Source: Nymphaea colorata (Eukaryota > Streptophyta > Magnoliopsida > Nymphaeales > Nymphaeaceae). From it: a DNA stretch of 37,983 bases. The position numbers and the translations under genes were made by a program. Of this stretch, positions 1-9,083 are shown piece after piece. Within the stretch, counting starts at the first letter, position 1; each line of letters opens with the position of its first letter. The notes below the pieces were generated by a model. It was not told the DNA's origin. It made no database searches and saw only the letters and a list, made by a program, of their open reading frames with translations. The stretch covers positions 1 to 37,983 of the forward strand of contig NW_022204810.1 of NCBI RefSeq assembly GCF_008831285.2, read 5' to 3'.

Positions 1-92
1 CAACCCCAACCCCAACCCCAACCCCAACCCCAACCCCAACCCCAACCCCAACCCCAACCCCAACCCCAACCCCAACCCCAACCCCAACCCCC
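1..92. repeat. Left telomere, (CCCCAA)n
   Basis: About fifteen uninterrupted CCCCAA units run from the first base and stop just before position 93. Read outward the strand is (GGGGTT)n, the telomere of oligohymenophorean ciliates such as Tetrahymena and Glaucoma. Its orientation, with the C-rich strand at the 5' end, marks a true chromosome end. The first gene stops only about 130 bp further in. Confidence 0.98.
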
Positions 93-223
93 ACCATAAT
101 GAAAGTTGTGAATGATATTTAACTTTTAACTTTTAATGATCTTTAAAGATGAATAAACTAAACGCAAAACAACATCTATCATATAAATTCTTATCTTTTT
201 GAAAATTTATACACAAAAACCAA

Positions 224-1494
224 TCATTCGTTTTCTCGGTAAAACGCATCGAAATATTGATCAGCCATCTCTCGAAAAGCTTTGCGATAGGCCTTATATT
301 CTGCCTTCTTGCCAACACAGACCAAAATCGACTCAATTTTCCTCATATTTCCCAAAGATTTTATCACCTCGATGATGGCCTTGAGCATTTGGCTTGCGAC
401 TTAGTAAGGCTCCATGTTATGCCACATCCATTCTCCAAAAATTAGGCCTATATAATACACCTTTTACATTTGATTTCGTTTTGCTTAGCCTTTTATACCA
501 ATTTTATGATGCTTTAGTTGAGTCTTTTGGTCAATTAGCCAGGCAATCCCCTTTCTGGCGTCTTCACGAAGTAGACTTGATCATAAGGAAGGTTCTTGAG
601 GGTATGCAATTATATTATTTCTCCGGTTCGTATGCTGGATTCGCCACTTTTTGCCAAAAATTACTAAAATTGCAATCCTAGATTAGCGTGTGTTCTTTTT
701 TGGATGTCAGAAGCGAGATATGATTATAACTTGAGGCTAGCAAAAGGAACGATCAGGACTGTACTTGGATTGATGTTTAGCTCGTGGGTTTTGTAGTCAC
801 CGAAAGAAAGAGCTATGCTCACGTTTTAATAAATCATTTTCTATTAAAAAGTGATAGAGTAGCTTCTCTACGTTGAGATGTTCCTTGGGAAAGGGCGGGA
901 ATAGTTTCTCTCTTTATTCTTCGGTTATTGTTTCGCTTCAAATTTGACTTAGCTTTGAAAAGGATTGATATCTTGGTGCTGTTCGAAAGGCTTTTCTTTT
1001 TTGCGTCTACTATCATCATATGTTTACCTTGCGAAAAGACGATTTAGTTCTTACTGCCTATCTTTCTCTTCTTGTACTAGCGGATAAACATTATCTTTTC
1101 CCTCCATTTTATTCTGTTATTTTTGGCCAAGCGTCACTATCGGGCTATCAAAGATGGGCACAAACTTCTGTTTCTTTTTGCCATTCATCATTTAATTTTG
1201 TTGTGGAGTGCGTGGCTGTATGATCGAGTCAATATTCACGTCATTGAGATTGCACGTCGGTCGTTGCGCGGTATGCTCGCTATGCTTGGCACCAGAATCG
1301 CTGGCATCGAGCTCCATGAGGAGGCTAAGGATGGAAAATTCTTCCTCTTTCTTGGGCGGACGATTGAACTCATCAAAGTTGGCAATTATAAAATGCTAAA
1401 TGTATATATAAACCCAAACAAGCTAAACAAATATAAACAACCTTGCCTTCACACCAATCCAATCGTAGTAGTGGATGGGATGGGAAATGTTCAT
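224..1494 (-). CDS. Macrodomain-like protein with charged N-terminal region
   Basis: With UAR=Glu a single frame runs from ATG at 1494 to TGA at 226-224, broken only by a 20-nt intron, giving about 416 residues. The N-terminal half is charged and of low complexity. The C-terminal ~190 residues alternate strands and helices like a macrodomain: a hydrophobic strand (TVLIVPFASL), a helical block, a strand before LPYDQVYFV, then a helix-rich end (EVASQMLKAIIEVIKSL) and a last strand (ESILVCVG). The classic NAAN and glycine-rich ADP-ribose-binding motifs are not obvious, so binding may be lost or altered. This is fold-level resemblance only. The start is uncertain, because the first ~40 codons are AT-rich; ATG at 1317 is an alternative. 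It lies downstream of, and on the same strand as, the methyltransferase-like gene, and is the gene nearest the left telomere. Confidence 0.6.
448..467 (-). other. 20-nt intron (macrodomain-like gene)
   Basis: GTA...TAG, exactly 20 nt. Removal joins two reading frames into one continuous protein (...NEIKC/LIFGEW...). Confidence 0.88.
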
Positions 1495-1550
1495 GTGTTT
1501 TGTCAGCATTTATATAGATATCAATGCCGATGTTTCCCCCTCGAGGACTT

Positions 1551-2306
1551 TCACTTCCATATGTGGTAGATAGCCACTCGTTCGTCGATGTAGTCCGGAT
1601 GGTACTGGTCCATTCTCTCGTAATTTAGCTATCTTTCGATGAGACTCTCCTACAGCCCCCGAGAGGTGAGGTAATCCTCGCTCTCTCCTTCTCGCTAGAG
1701 GAAGCAAAGGATGAGGCCTTCCCTTCCCAGCCATTTCAGATGGGCTTAAAGATCCACCTCTCCTCCTCCCTCACAAATGATCGTCAGATCGATTTTCTCT
1801 ATCAAGTGTTTCAGGCATTCCTGCTTCTACGAGGAAGTGGTCGAGTTCACCTCACTCATCTCCTCGCACTTTCCAATACAATTCGCGTTTTTCCTATATC
1901 ATTGCCCTTCGTACCAGTTCCAACAGTAAAGTCGATCCTTCCCTTGAAAAGCTGCTTATTTATGCCGATGTTTCGCTACACTAGGTCCTTCATGCACGGA
2001 AAATCAGCAAGCACCACCTGGCACCCAGACACGCGAGATAAACTCCGACGAAGCCGACCCCGCATCCCAAATCCAGAATAGTCTTTCCTTTCAATTCAAA
2101 GGCTCCTTATTACGATAGAAAGTGAAGAGTTTTCGCCAATACAACAGCCTGTATAGTATGATCGGTACCGCATTGGAGGTCCTTGCGCCGGAGCCAAGCA
2201 AAAGGTTGCTGCTTTCCAGTATGCTGATGACGTTTCCTTCCTCGTAGGGGGAGTAATCATCGATCTTGATCTGTTTGGGGAAGACAGTAGACTCCTCGCC
2301 GAGCAT
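1551..2306 (-). CDS. Class I SAM-dependent protein (lysine) methyltransferase, Methyltransf_16/METTL21 type
   Basis: The ATG is at 2306 and the TGA at 1553-1551. Motif I is clear (KTILDLGCGVGFVGVYLA, around 2050-2105), followed by GA-VVLADFP, which matches the acidic post-I region of this family (GA-V-LTD-P). A cysteine- and leucine-rich segment before motif I fits the usual 'G..WP...LA.YL' stretch. The C-terminal part is continuous up to the stop. The expected product is a ~240-residue enzyme that transfers methyl from SAM to a protein side chain; the substrate cannot be told. The model needs one -1 step near 2010 (GA/VVLADF), a 20-nt intron or a -1 step near 2212-2231, and a -1 step near 1890 beside a 21-nt GTA...TAG segment (1894-1914). 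It is divergent from the Sm-like gene, with only 21 bp between the start codons. Confidence 0.75.
2212..2231 (-). other. Possible 20-nt intron (GTC...AAG)
   Basis: Removal restores the frame, but the ends (GTC, AAG) are weaker than those of other introns here. A -1 frame step at the same place would also work. Confidence 0.45.
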
Positions 2307-2327
2307 GAGTTGATTATATTTATAACA
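2307..2327. promoter_or_regulatory. 21-bp divergent start-to-start spacer
   Basis: This is the whole interval between the ATG of the methyltransferase-like gene (-) and that of the Sm-like gene (+). It is AT-rich (TTGATTATATTTATAACA). Any promoter must overlap the coding sequence or be minimal, and the 5' UTRs must be very short or overlapping. Confidence 0.6.
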
Positions 2328-2652
2328 ATGGCCCAAACCATATAAAAATCCGTACTTATCAATTCACTCAGAATCTCTTCCTGGTCTACTTCCGCAGCCT
2401 CATCGAGCACAGCTGCACCGTCGATGTGGAATTGAAGTCCGGAGTGGTGGTCACGGGGAAACTGGAATTCATCGACAACAACATGTGCATGCTGCTGAGA
2501 CCGACGAAAGCGACCTCCGAAAATTGCCGCCGCAGTTCGCAGGAATGACAGGAGGGATATACCTGAGGGGATCGGCCATTAGATCAGTATACATGCCGAC
2601 AATCGAAAGCGAGCTTGATATGATGAAAGCCATGTGTCAGAAAAAGGAGTGA
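2328..2652 (+). CDS. Sm/LSm-fold RNA-binding protein (LSm2/SmD3-like layout)
   Basis: The first exon has eight codons and starts MAQTIEKS; a 20-nt intron follows and the TGA is at 2650-2652, for about 101 residues, a normal Sm-core length. An aromatic helix (LFLVYFRSLI) precedes the Sm1 motif (VDVELKSGVVVTGKLEFIDNNMCMLL, with G and D in the canonical places), and an Sm2 motif follows (IYLRGSAIRSVYMP, compare the family's IRG-x-x-I-R). Members form heteroheptameric rings on snRNAs (spliceosome) or in mRNA decay. One -1 step near 2520 between Sm1 and Sm2 is needed to keep both motifs in one protein. Which paralogue it is cannot be settled by eye: the N-terminal helix resembles LSm2, and the Sm2 segment resembles SmD3. 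Confidence 0.82.
2352..2371 (+). other. 20-nt intron (Sm-like gene)
   Basis: GTACTTATCAATTCACTCAG. It joins the eight-codon first exon to the Sm domain in frame. Confidence 0.9.
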
Positions 2653-2795
2653 ATGATCGATCCAAAAGCACCACTATCGCAATTCGGTGGAGTATAATGC
2701 ATAAATAATACAACACATATGAGCAAAGGGGATGGGATGGGAATCGATAATTCAAATTATAAATATAATCAGTTCGATAGAAAATGGAATGCTGC

Positions 2796-3023
2796 ATGGC
2801 CCCCAAGCGGAAGAACAAACCGCCCGCCAAGGAGTACGAGCCTTACTCCTCGGGCAACATCCAAGTCCTGCGGGAAAAGGAGGCCAACGATATGCTAGCC
2901 ATCAACTCCGAGATCGAAAGCAAGGCAAAACTGAGCAAGCTGTCGAAGGTCCGCGTGTAACCCCCGCAGGAGAGCATACCGTTTCCCCCAGGACCGTCAA
3001 CGTCAATATCTCCATGTGAATGA
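2796..3023 (+). CDS. Small basic protein of unknown function (75 residues)
   Basis: ATG at 2796 opens a frame to TGA at 3021-3023. The product is lysine-rich at its start (MAPKRKNKPPAKEYEPYSSG), has a central helical charged part, and ends in a proline/serine-rich tail. It uses UAA once as sense. It sits 143 bp after the Sm-like gene and about 165 bp before the next ATG on the same strand. I recognise no family. It could be the first part of a longer gene, but no 20-nt intron or frame step joins it convincingly to the next frame. Confidence 0.55.
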
Positions 3024-3188
3024 TACCCCCATCGTACTTTCTCATCAATTACACATACCAAAATACAAACGGCCTCCTTTTTCCCCTTAGCCGTCGCCAT
3101 ACTGTCCGTTTCTTTTATATGGGCTAAATCTGGGGGTTATTTGCGGTTGGGTGTTCCTTCGGGTGGAAATAGGTATTATTTCTGTATA

Positions 3189-3989
3189 ATGCTGGAAGAA
3201 AACATGAACGAGGAGGGGGGCAACTAGCGCATGCGGAACATGCGCATCAACCAGCAAGTGGTAAAACTGCTCAAGGAAAAAACGATCCCGCTCAACCGCG
3301 TCCGCTACCTCAGACTGCAGACCATCACCAAGACCATATCCAAGATTAACAATAGCCCCCACAACAGCATCAATGCCTCAGCTCCGCACCTCAACCTCGC
3401 ACGCCCCCCAGAACTCCCAAAAGTCACCAAGTCGAGGACCAGCCGAGGCCAGGCCCTGCCCACCGCAGACCTGCTCATCAACCGACTCAAAAACCTGAAG
3501 GATCTCAAACACTCCAGCCAGTTGCTGCTGAAGGACGAAGAGGCGGGCCGGTGCTGGTAGGCACTGAGGAGCAGCATCATCGAAAGCGAGCAATCGGGAA
3601 GGGTCGGAACGGTGCTGCCCAGCAACGTTACCACCCAAAAATCGATGAAAATCATCAGTCAGGGCGGAAGGAGGAAACGTGAGAATTTGCTCCAGCTGGC
3701 CGAGAAAGCCTAGCGTCATCTGCGCTTGAAAAAGCATGAGCTAAAGTAACGCCACTGCCAATAGGAAGAATTCATCCACAACAGAAGAAAAAAGCCAATG
3801 AAGCCGACATAGATCCAGATGATACTGACCACTTTCAAGGACCTTAGGGAGCACAACAGCAGCAACGATACCACCGATAAGCAGATCTAGCTGGAGCTTT
3901 TGCGGGATATTCGGGAGACCATGCTCGAGGAGAAAATCAATCGCATCAAAAAAGATATCAATCACAAAAAGATTGTACAGTTACGTTGA
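3189..3989 (+). CDS. Basic coiled-coil protein, unknown function
   Basis: A continuous frame of 267 codons ends at TGA 3987-3989 and has many in-frame UAA/UAG. The N-terminal part has leucine-rich heptads (VVKLLKEKTIPLNRVRYLRL), the middle is a P/S/K-rich basic linker, and the C-terminal half is again helical and charged (RDIRETMLEEKINRIKKDIN). The start may be ATG 3189 or 3204; both are in frame. It has the composition of a structural or axonemal protein, but no domain is identifiable. It is codirectional with the genes before and after it. Confidence 0.7.
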
Positions 3990-4069
3990 TTTATTATTCT
4001 ATCCCTCACCACAATATCCAACCACATACCCATAGTCATTGGTTATATACTCCTTCTCTGCAATAATAA

Positions 4070-4836
4070 ATGAGCGAGAATAAATAGCCAGCAGGCCACC
4101 ACGGTATGCCTCTCCTGACGAAGACGACTGCGAGAATTGCCGAAAGTAGCGGAAGGAGAATTAGCAATATATCGCCGTGTACGAACGCATGCAAAACTTG
4201 AGAAAAAATGTGGAAAAAACTGCCAACGGGGTCAAGAACCACTCCCTCTAGATGAGGACAGTCCGCAACATGTCCAAGTCACTAGACGGCAGCCTCATCA
4301 AGGCCGCCCGCTGCCAGGGACAAAACGATAGCCGCTCCATCTAGAGCATCGGCTTTTAGATTGCCTCCTGCCTGGCCTAGCGACAGGTGAGGAAGAAGAT
4401 GGAGGAGGAGAACTAGTACCTGCGGCGGAGGATAGAATCCATGTAAAAATGGGATGACTTAGGCGCAGAAGATAGGAATAGGCCTCGCACGAGGAGCCCT
4501 CCTGCGGTTTACCCAAAATAAACGAAACTAAGAATAAATTTAATCACGGGAATGCCCTCGCCAAACTACCCCCCGAACTCTAAAACAAAAAACCATACCA
4601 AATAACCGCAATACAACACCAACAACGCCTGGAACAGCACCGCAGAAAACGATAGCGACTACTGCTCCACCAAACTGTCCTCATACAAGAATACTCGAAA
4701 CCTCAACTCATCAACCTACCGCGAAAAGTACAGGAATATGAATCTCTGGCTCTACGAGAGAGAGGCCTTCAACGACTCCAAGTACAACATCCTCGATCCG
4801 CCAAGCCAAAACTACCGCACCAAGAGACACCTCTGA
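4070..4836 (+). CDS. Novel 248-residue charged protein with cysteine-containing N-terminus
   Basis: ATG at 4070 and TGA at 4834-4836, with one 20-nt intron near the 5' end. After splicing the frame is uninterrupted (249 codons). The N-terminus contains a DDCENCRKER stretch (a lone CxxC), a helical region with EEENEYLRRRIESM follows, and the C-terminal third is rich in N, S, Y and R. No known domain is seen. It is convergent with the HMG-like gene, with 69 bp between the stop codons. Confidence 0.72.
4104..4123 (+). other. 20-nt intron
   Basis: GTATGCCTCTCCTGACGAAG. It has a GTA start and an AAG end. Splicing joins the MSENKE exon to the DDCENC exon. Confidence 0.82.
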
Positions 4837-4905
4837 TATTTTTAATATTATTCCCAAATCCCATCATATATCTCTGCCTCCTCACAGCACCCATTATCAA
4901 TCACA

Positions 4906-5423
4906 TCAATAGTACAGCTGGGGGTCGCAATTCCCAATCCGCTCCTCCAGTTCCGCATCCAAAGGCAACCGGCTATACTCTTCGCAAATTTTCTATATAT
5001 TTTCATATATACGTTTCTTTCCTCCTCCGGCATGTACTTCCAATCCCTGTCCACCAGCCGAGCCAGCTCGGTGTTGTTGAGCTAGGGGTAAGCTAGCTCG
5101 CCTGCAGGATCATCTCGTTCTTCCAGAGGGACTCCGCCAAGGAATCTGAATGAGTATTGCCCAACCAGTCGAAAAAACTACGGCATTTCCTCGCCAAACC
5201 GCCCATCTGAGTAGGAAAAATAGTACGAAAAGGTCACTCGGATCGTAAACCTTACGCTCTGTGTTCTATTGCTCGAGGTCGATGACCTCGTGGGGGGCAG
5301 GTTTGCTCTTGGGGCGATTTTTGCGTGATTATCTGGATAAGGAGGGGGAAACTTGGTAGTCTTGTGGTCTTTCTTGGCATCGTTGCCATTCTTATGGACT
5401 GGGGATTTGCTGGGGTCTGACAT
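4906..5423 (-). CDS. HMG-box-like DNA-binding protein
   Basis: ATG at 5423, TGA at 4908-4906, and three 20-nt introns within 518 bp, for about 152 residues. The first half is lysine/proline-rich and disordered. The second half has three predicted helices with the HMG pattern: SLAESLWKNEMILQ, a proline-containing turn, LARLVDRDWKYMPEEERNKICEEY, then an acidic tail. The W-x-x-(M/L)-PEEE-R signature is typical of helix 2 and its turn in HMG boxes. It probably bends or coats DNA, in the nucleus. One -1 step near 5100 (ILQA/ELAYPEL) is needed to unite the two halves of the box. The family call is by pattern only. Confidence 0.62.
4993..5012 (-). other. 20-nt intron (HMG-like gene, third)
   Basis: GTA...TAG, 20 nt. 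Removal continues PEEERN into KICEEYSRLP in frame. Confidence 0.85.
5207..5226 (-). other. 20-nt intron (HMG-like gene, second)
   Basis: GTACTATTTTTCCTACTCAG. Removal joins YDPSDLF to MGGLARKC. Confidence 0.88.
5333..5352 (-). other. 20-nt intron (HMG-like gene, first)
   Basis: GTTTCCCCCTCCTTATCCAG. This is the only well-supported intron here with GTT rather than GTA. Removal joins KTTK to ESRKNRPKSK. Confidence 0.78.
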
Positions 5424-5562
5424 CGCAAGGTTATGGTTAAAAAATATTGCGCGACTTTGGTGAATGAACTTATTGCTATGCACTGCGCCAACAACAGAAA
5501 GATAGGAGGATATGATATTTGGATGATGCGGAAGTAAGCACATATGATGATTTTCCTAGAAA

Positions 5563-7542
5563 TCACTATTCCACCTGGAAAGCAGTCGTCTTTGCCAGCA
5601 TTTGCCTGATCTACGCCCCCTTGTCCTCGTTTCCCACCTTCGGCCTGGAGATCTCGTAGGGACGCTCCAGCTTAGCAGTGTGGATTACCCCCAAAAAGGC
5701 GAGGCCGTCCAGGTAGAGCTTCACTCCATTGTACACAGCGTAGGGCTAGACCAAAGGAACCAAGACTATGCGTTTCTTTGTGAAGACCAGGTTGTAACCG
5801 ATGTCATGGCGAACCTATTCTGATTAATAACGAGCTACCCTCGATGGCGAGCATGTGGTCGATGGTGTACTTGATGGCCTTGTGGAGTCTTTCCTCGTCG
5901 GCCGCAGCATCGAGTATGAAGTGCGTGAACCCCATCCCGTGGATGGTCCTCACCCTAAAATTCTCGATTTCCTCAGTGAGGATCACCCCCTTCTCGGAAG
6001 GAACCGTGAACTCCGCAAATTCCCCCTCTTCTATTTGTTTTTCAATGAATCTCTCCGCCGGCATCGCCCTGTTGTCCTCCTTGGGCAGCAGATGCTCCCG
6101 GAGGTATAGCTTGACCCTCGGGTTTGGATTTTCCGGGAGGAACTGGAGGGCAGCGATGGTGTCGGTTTCCCGGATGAAGTAGTGGAGGTTCTTGAGTTCG
6201 AGGATGGAGAGCGGTTTGTGGATGAAGAGGGTGTGGTAGTTGAGGTGGGAGACCAGGTTGAGGTCGGAGTGGGGCTCCGAGATGGCGTCCTCCTGCACGT
6301 GCTTGTTGGTATTGATCCCTCCTAGATTCTTCTCAGACTCAAGCGCGGGGATGTTGGGCTCCGTCTTGGCTTCTCGATCCTCTGCTCCTCCTCCACCACC
6401 GCCTCCCCCTCCACCTCCGCCTCGGGCTCGCCCTCGCCCTCCGAGATCTCGTTCTTGGTGACCAGCTACTGCTGGATGAAGTTTTGGTTCTCGTAGTGGA
6501 TCTCCTTGATGAGCACCCGGTGGCCCTTGATGGGCCTGCCGTCGTTGTGCAGCCGGAGAGTGTTGCCGGTGGGGTCCTCGTTGTGGTAGAAGATGATCTC
6601 CTCGCCGATGAGACTCTTGGGATCGAAGGCGACCCAAAATTGGTCGGAGAGCTCAGTGATGGCGGTATCGGCAAAGGGTAGTCGACATAGTCGGGCACAT
6701 CGTCATTCTCCTCGTCGATCCTCAGCTTGGTGCGGTTGGAGTCCTTCACTCCCTTGGAGTCCTTATCGTAGCTAATGATCGATTCGTGCATTTTGTTGGT
6801 CTTGGATGCCTCACTCATGCGGTCCTGCTCCGAGGCGGGTGCTTCTCCTTCTCGTTGTTGGCAGTCACGAATGCCTACTTCGTCAGAGCCTACTCCGGCT
6901 TCACCATGTCGTTCAGCGATAACGCCATCAGGTTTATCTACTAGGCACTATCTATTCCTTTGAATTGGAACCTATGCATGCTTGGTGAATTTCATTGTCG
7001 GCACACTGTCCAGCTAGCGCAGGATGTATTCTATCCCGTTGACTAAGTGAGTCTAACGCTGCTTCAAACTGTGCCGCAGGACCTTCCGCATCAGAAGGTC
7101 CCTGTACTTGCCCTATACCAATTCCTCCAGAGTTTTCGCACCGCTACGGATAGTTTTCTTCAATTTCAACTCCTCCTATGCCAGCTTCATGTTCGTCTGG
7201 ATATATTGTTAGATACTTTGCTGGAGATATGTTCTGCGATGAGGAGTTCTTCATCAAGACCGAAGTATTTGGTGGCTGTCTGTACGAAGTTGTCCCTTCC
7301 TCCGATGATCTTCCCGTCGAAGGTGTAGATGATGGGATTGGACTTCTTGAGGAATCCGTAGATGCGGCAGATCTCCTGCAGGTAGAGCTACCATTCTGAG
7401 GGGTGCTTGATCACGATGCGGAAATCGATGTTGCGGTAACGACTGCTGATCCGCCGAGCCAGTTCCTCGCACTAGGTGGGGAAAAGAGTACGTAAGCTGT
7501 ATCTATGCTGTCGGCCGATCCAGCGATTATGTAACTACTCAT
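5563..7542 (-). CDS. Multidomain protein: MDH1B-type N-terminal domain, coiled coil, C-terminal Ap4A-phosphorylase-like region
   Basis: The ATG is at 7542 and the last TGA at 5565-5563, about 646 residues in total. Residues ~1-90 match the thioredoxin/glutaredoxin-like N-terminus of ciliary malate-dehydrogenase-like protein MDH1B (MSSYIIAGSADS start; FRIVIKHPSEWE; SNPIIYTFDGKIIGG). No malate dehydrogenase domain follows; instead there is a coiled coil (MKLAEEELKLKKTIRSG), an acidic linker, and a globular C-terminus whose GYNLVFTKKRIVLVPL and LDGLAFLGVI segments recall the C-terminal part of ATP adenylyltransferase/Ap4A phosphorylase (weak). Two 20-nt introns are sound. Five single-base frame steps (about 6945, 6830, 6663, 6385 and 5835) are needed, so the span could hold two genes. 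Confidence 0.55.
7197..7216 (-). other. 20-nt intron
   Basis: GTATCTAACAATATATCCAG. Removal avoids an in-frame TGA and leads into the coiled coil TNMKLAEEEL. Confidence 0.87.
7472..7491 (-). other. 20-nt intron
   Basis: GTACTCTTTTCCCCACCTAG. Removal joins the SADSIDTAY exon to CEELARRI, as the MDH1B-type N-terminus requires. Confidence 0.9.
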
Positions 7543-7636
7543 TTTCGAAAAGATAATGTAATATCGTGTTATAATGCAGGGTGATTGCAGCAAGGAGAGC
7601 GATTGTTGTATTATGCCATATCCGATCATCACGCCA

Positions 7637-8937
7637 TCAGTTGAACTTAGATTTCGTTGCTCCGTTCTCCTGGTTCGCCAGTTCTGAAATCTCGTAGGGT
7701 ATCTTCTGGAACCTGGCTGCTTCGGGGTTGAAGAGGGGGTACTCGATGAACTGCAGGAAAAGGTTGGCCAGTCTCTGCCGCAGCCCCTCCAGACTCTTCT
7801 CGGGCCTGCCCCTGTCGAGCATGTTGGCCTCCCTGTCGATGAGGTCGACGATCTCTCTGGTGAGGTTGCAGTCCCACTCCTTGACCGTCCACTTGGTGTT
7901 GAGCAGGATGTCAAGTCGCTCGTCGGTGGAGATGCTCTTCATCTTTAGACCCTTGTAGAGGTCCATCAACTCCTTGGCTCTGATGGTGAAAGGAGTATGC
8001 ACTTCTGTTACCCTTCCATCGGTTTTCCTGCATAGATCCCAATATACCTTTTCCACTGTTTAGGGTCGCTCATTGCCTTTAGATACTTTTCGATCTTTTG
8101 GACCTTCTGATCTTTGCCTGCCGATATCTTCAACCGATCAATCGTCTGCAACAGATCAATCTCCTTGTCCAGGGTTTCCTTCAATGCCCTCTTCCTTTGC
8201 TCCTCAGTCAGCGATTTATTGTTCTTTATCTTCTACAACTCAGTCACACGCCAGATCTGCATCAAGAACGAATTACCTAAAGCTCCTGGTACAGAATCTC
8301 AAAGTCCTCTTGGGATTTCGGGTTCCTTCTTCTTTAGATTTCCTGTCTGTGCCTTATCTCCTCATTCTTCCTCAATTTTTCCTCCTCCTCAATTTCCTTC
8401 TGTATCTTATCATACTTCTGCTTCCGTAGTCTATTGGCCAGTTTCCGTGCAAACCATCCCCGAGTGAGTCTCTGGATGTAGAGGGCGGCTTCGTTCCTCC
8501 TCTGTTCCCACATCTCAGAGTCGAAGTAAAGATTGGGCAGCAGATGTTTATCAGTGCGCGCATCGAGAAAAAGTCCCTCTTTTTCCATCTGCGTTCCGAT
8601 TTCCCGTTTGACCCTGGTGGACTTGGTGACCCATTCGTAGGTTTGCGTTTCCCGAGTATAGCACAATTTATGGTTAGTTTTTTTCTGGTCTGTCTGCGCG
8701 AAGGCGTTCCAGTACTCCACATTGGAGTTGAGGTTCTATAGCCTCCGAGGAAGGGTTTTTCTTGTTGATCCTGATGATCTTGACCACTTCCACCCACTGG
8801 TCGGTGATGTTGCCCTTCTCGTCCTTCTTGACCACCGTGGATTCGACGTGGTCGTAGTTGTTGATACGGTTGGCCAGCTCGGCGTCGGCGTTGCCCAGCA
8901 CCACCTCGCCAGATTCTAACATCTACTCGTTGCTCAT
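7637..8937 (-). CDS. IQUB: IQUB homologue (IQ-motif, ciliary/axonemal), shortened
   Basis: ATG at 8937, TGA at 7639-7637, two 20-nt introns, about 419 residues. The order of landmarks follows animal IQUB: RETQTYEWVTK, an IQ motif (ALYIQRLTRGWFARKLANRLR) near residue 155, a long charged helix, DFEILYQELEIWR, FTIRAKELMDLYKG, DERLDILLNTKWTVKEW, LIDREANMLDRG, and FIEYPLFNPEAARFQKIP. IQUB is a radial-spoke-associated axonemal protein in animals; the IQ motif should bind calmodulin or a related light chain. The N-terminal ubiquitin-like domain and the C-terminal cysteine-bearing region of animal IQUB are missing; the protein ends soon after the conserved block. One +1 step at an A run near 8757 is needed. 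The upstream neighbour is the SEC14-like gene. Confidence 0.85.
8028..8047 (-). other. 20-nt intron (IQUB, second)
   Basis: GTATATTGGGATCTATGCAG. Removal gives PKQWKRKTDGRVTEVHTPF, which matches the IQUB pattern W-(K/R)-x-x-x-G-(K/R)-x-x-E. Confidence 0.92.
8257..8276 (-). other. 20-nt intron (IQUB, first)
   Basis: GTAATTCGTTCTTGATGCAG. Removal joins LYQELE to IWRVTELEKI and avoids an in-frame TGA. Confidence 0.92.
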
Positions 8938-9083
8938 TTTGGAAGTTATATAAATCGGACGTTTAAATGTATATTAGAGGGCAGGGAAGGATGGATGGAT
9001 GGGGGGATAGGGATGGAATAATAAATACGCTTTATACCCGTTAGATTTGATTAGATTTGAGTATACTGCGGATGATGTAATTA

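Noticed and set aside
1-92. CRISPR array or satellite
   Set aside because: A 6-bp tandem repeat confined to the molecule ends and complementary at the two ends is a telomere.
6240-6637. Poly-proline or poly-glycine proteins around 6.4 kb
   Set aside because: These are off-frame readings of an acidic GAG/GAA-rich linker of the - strand gene.
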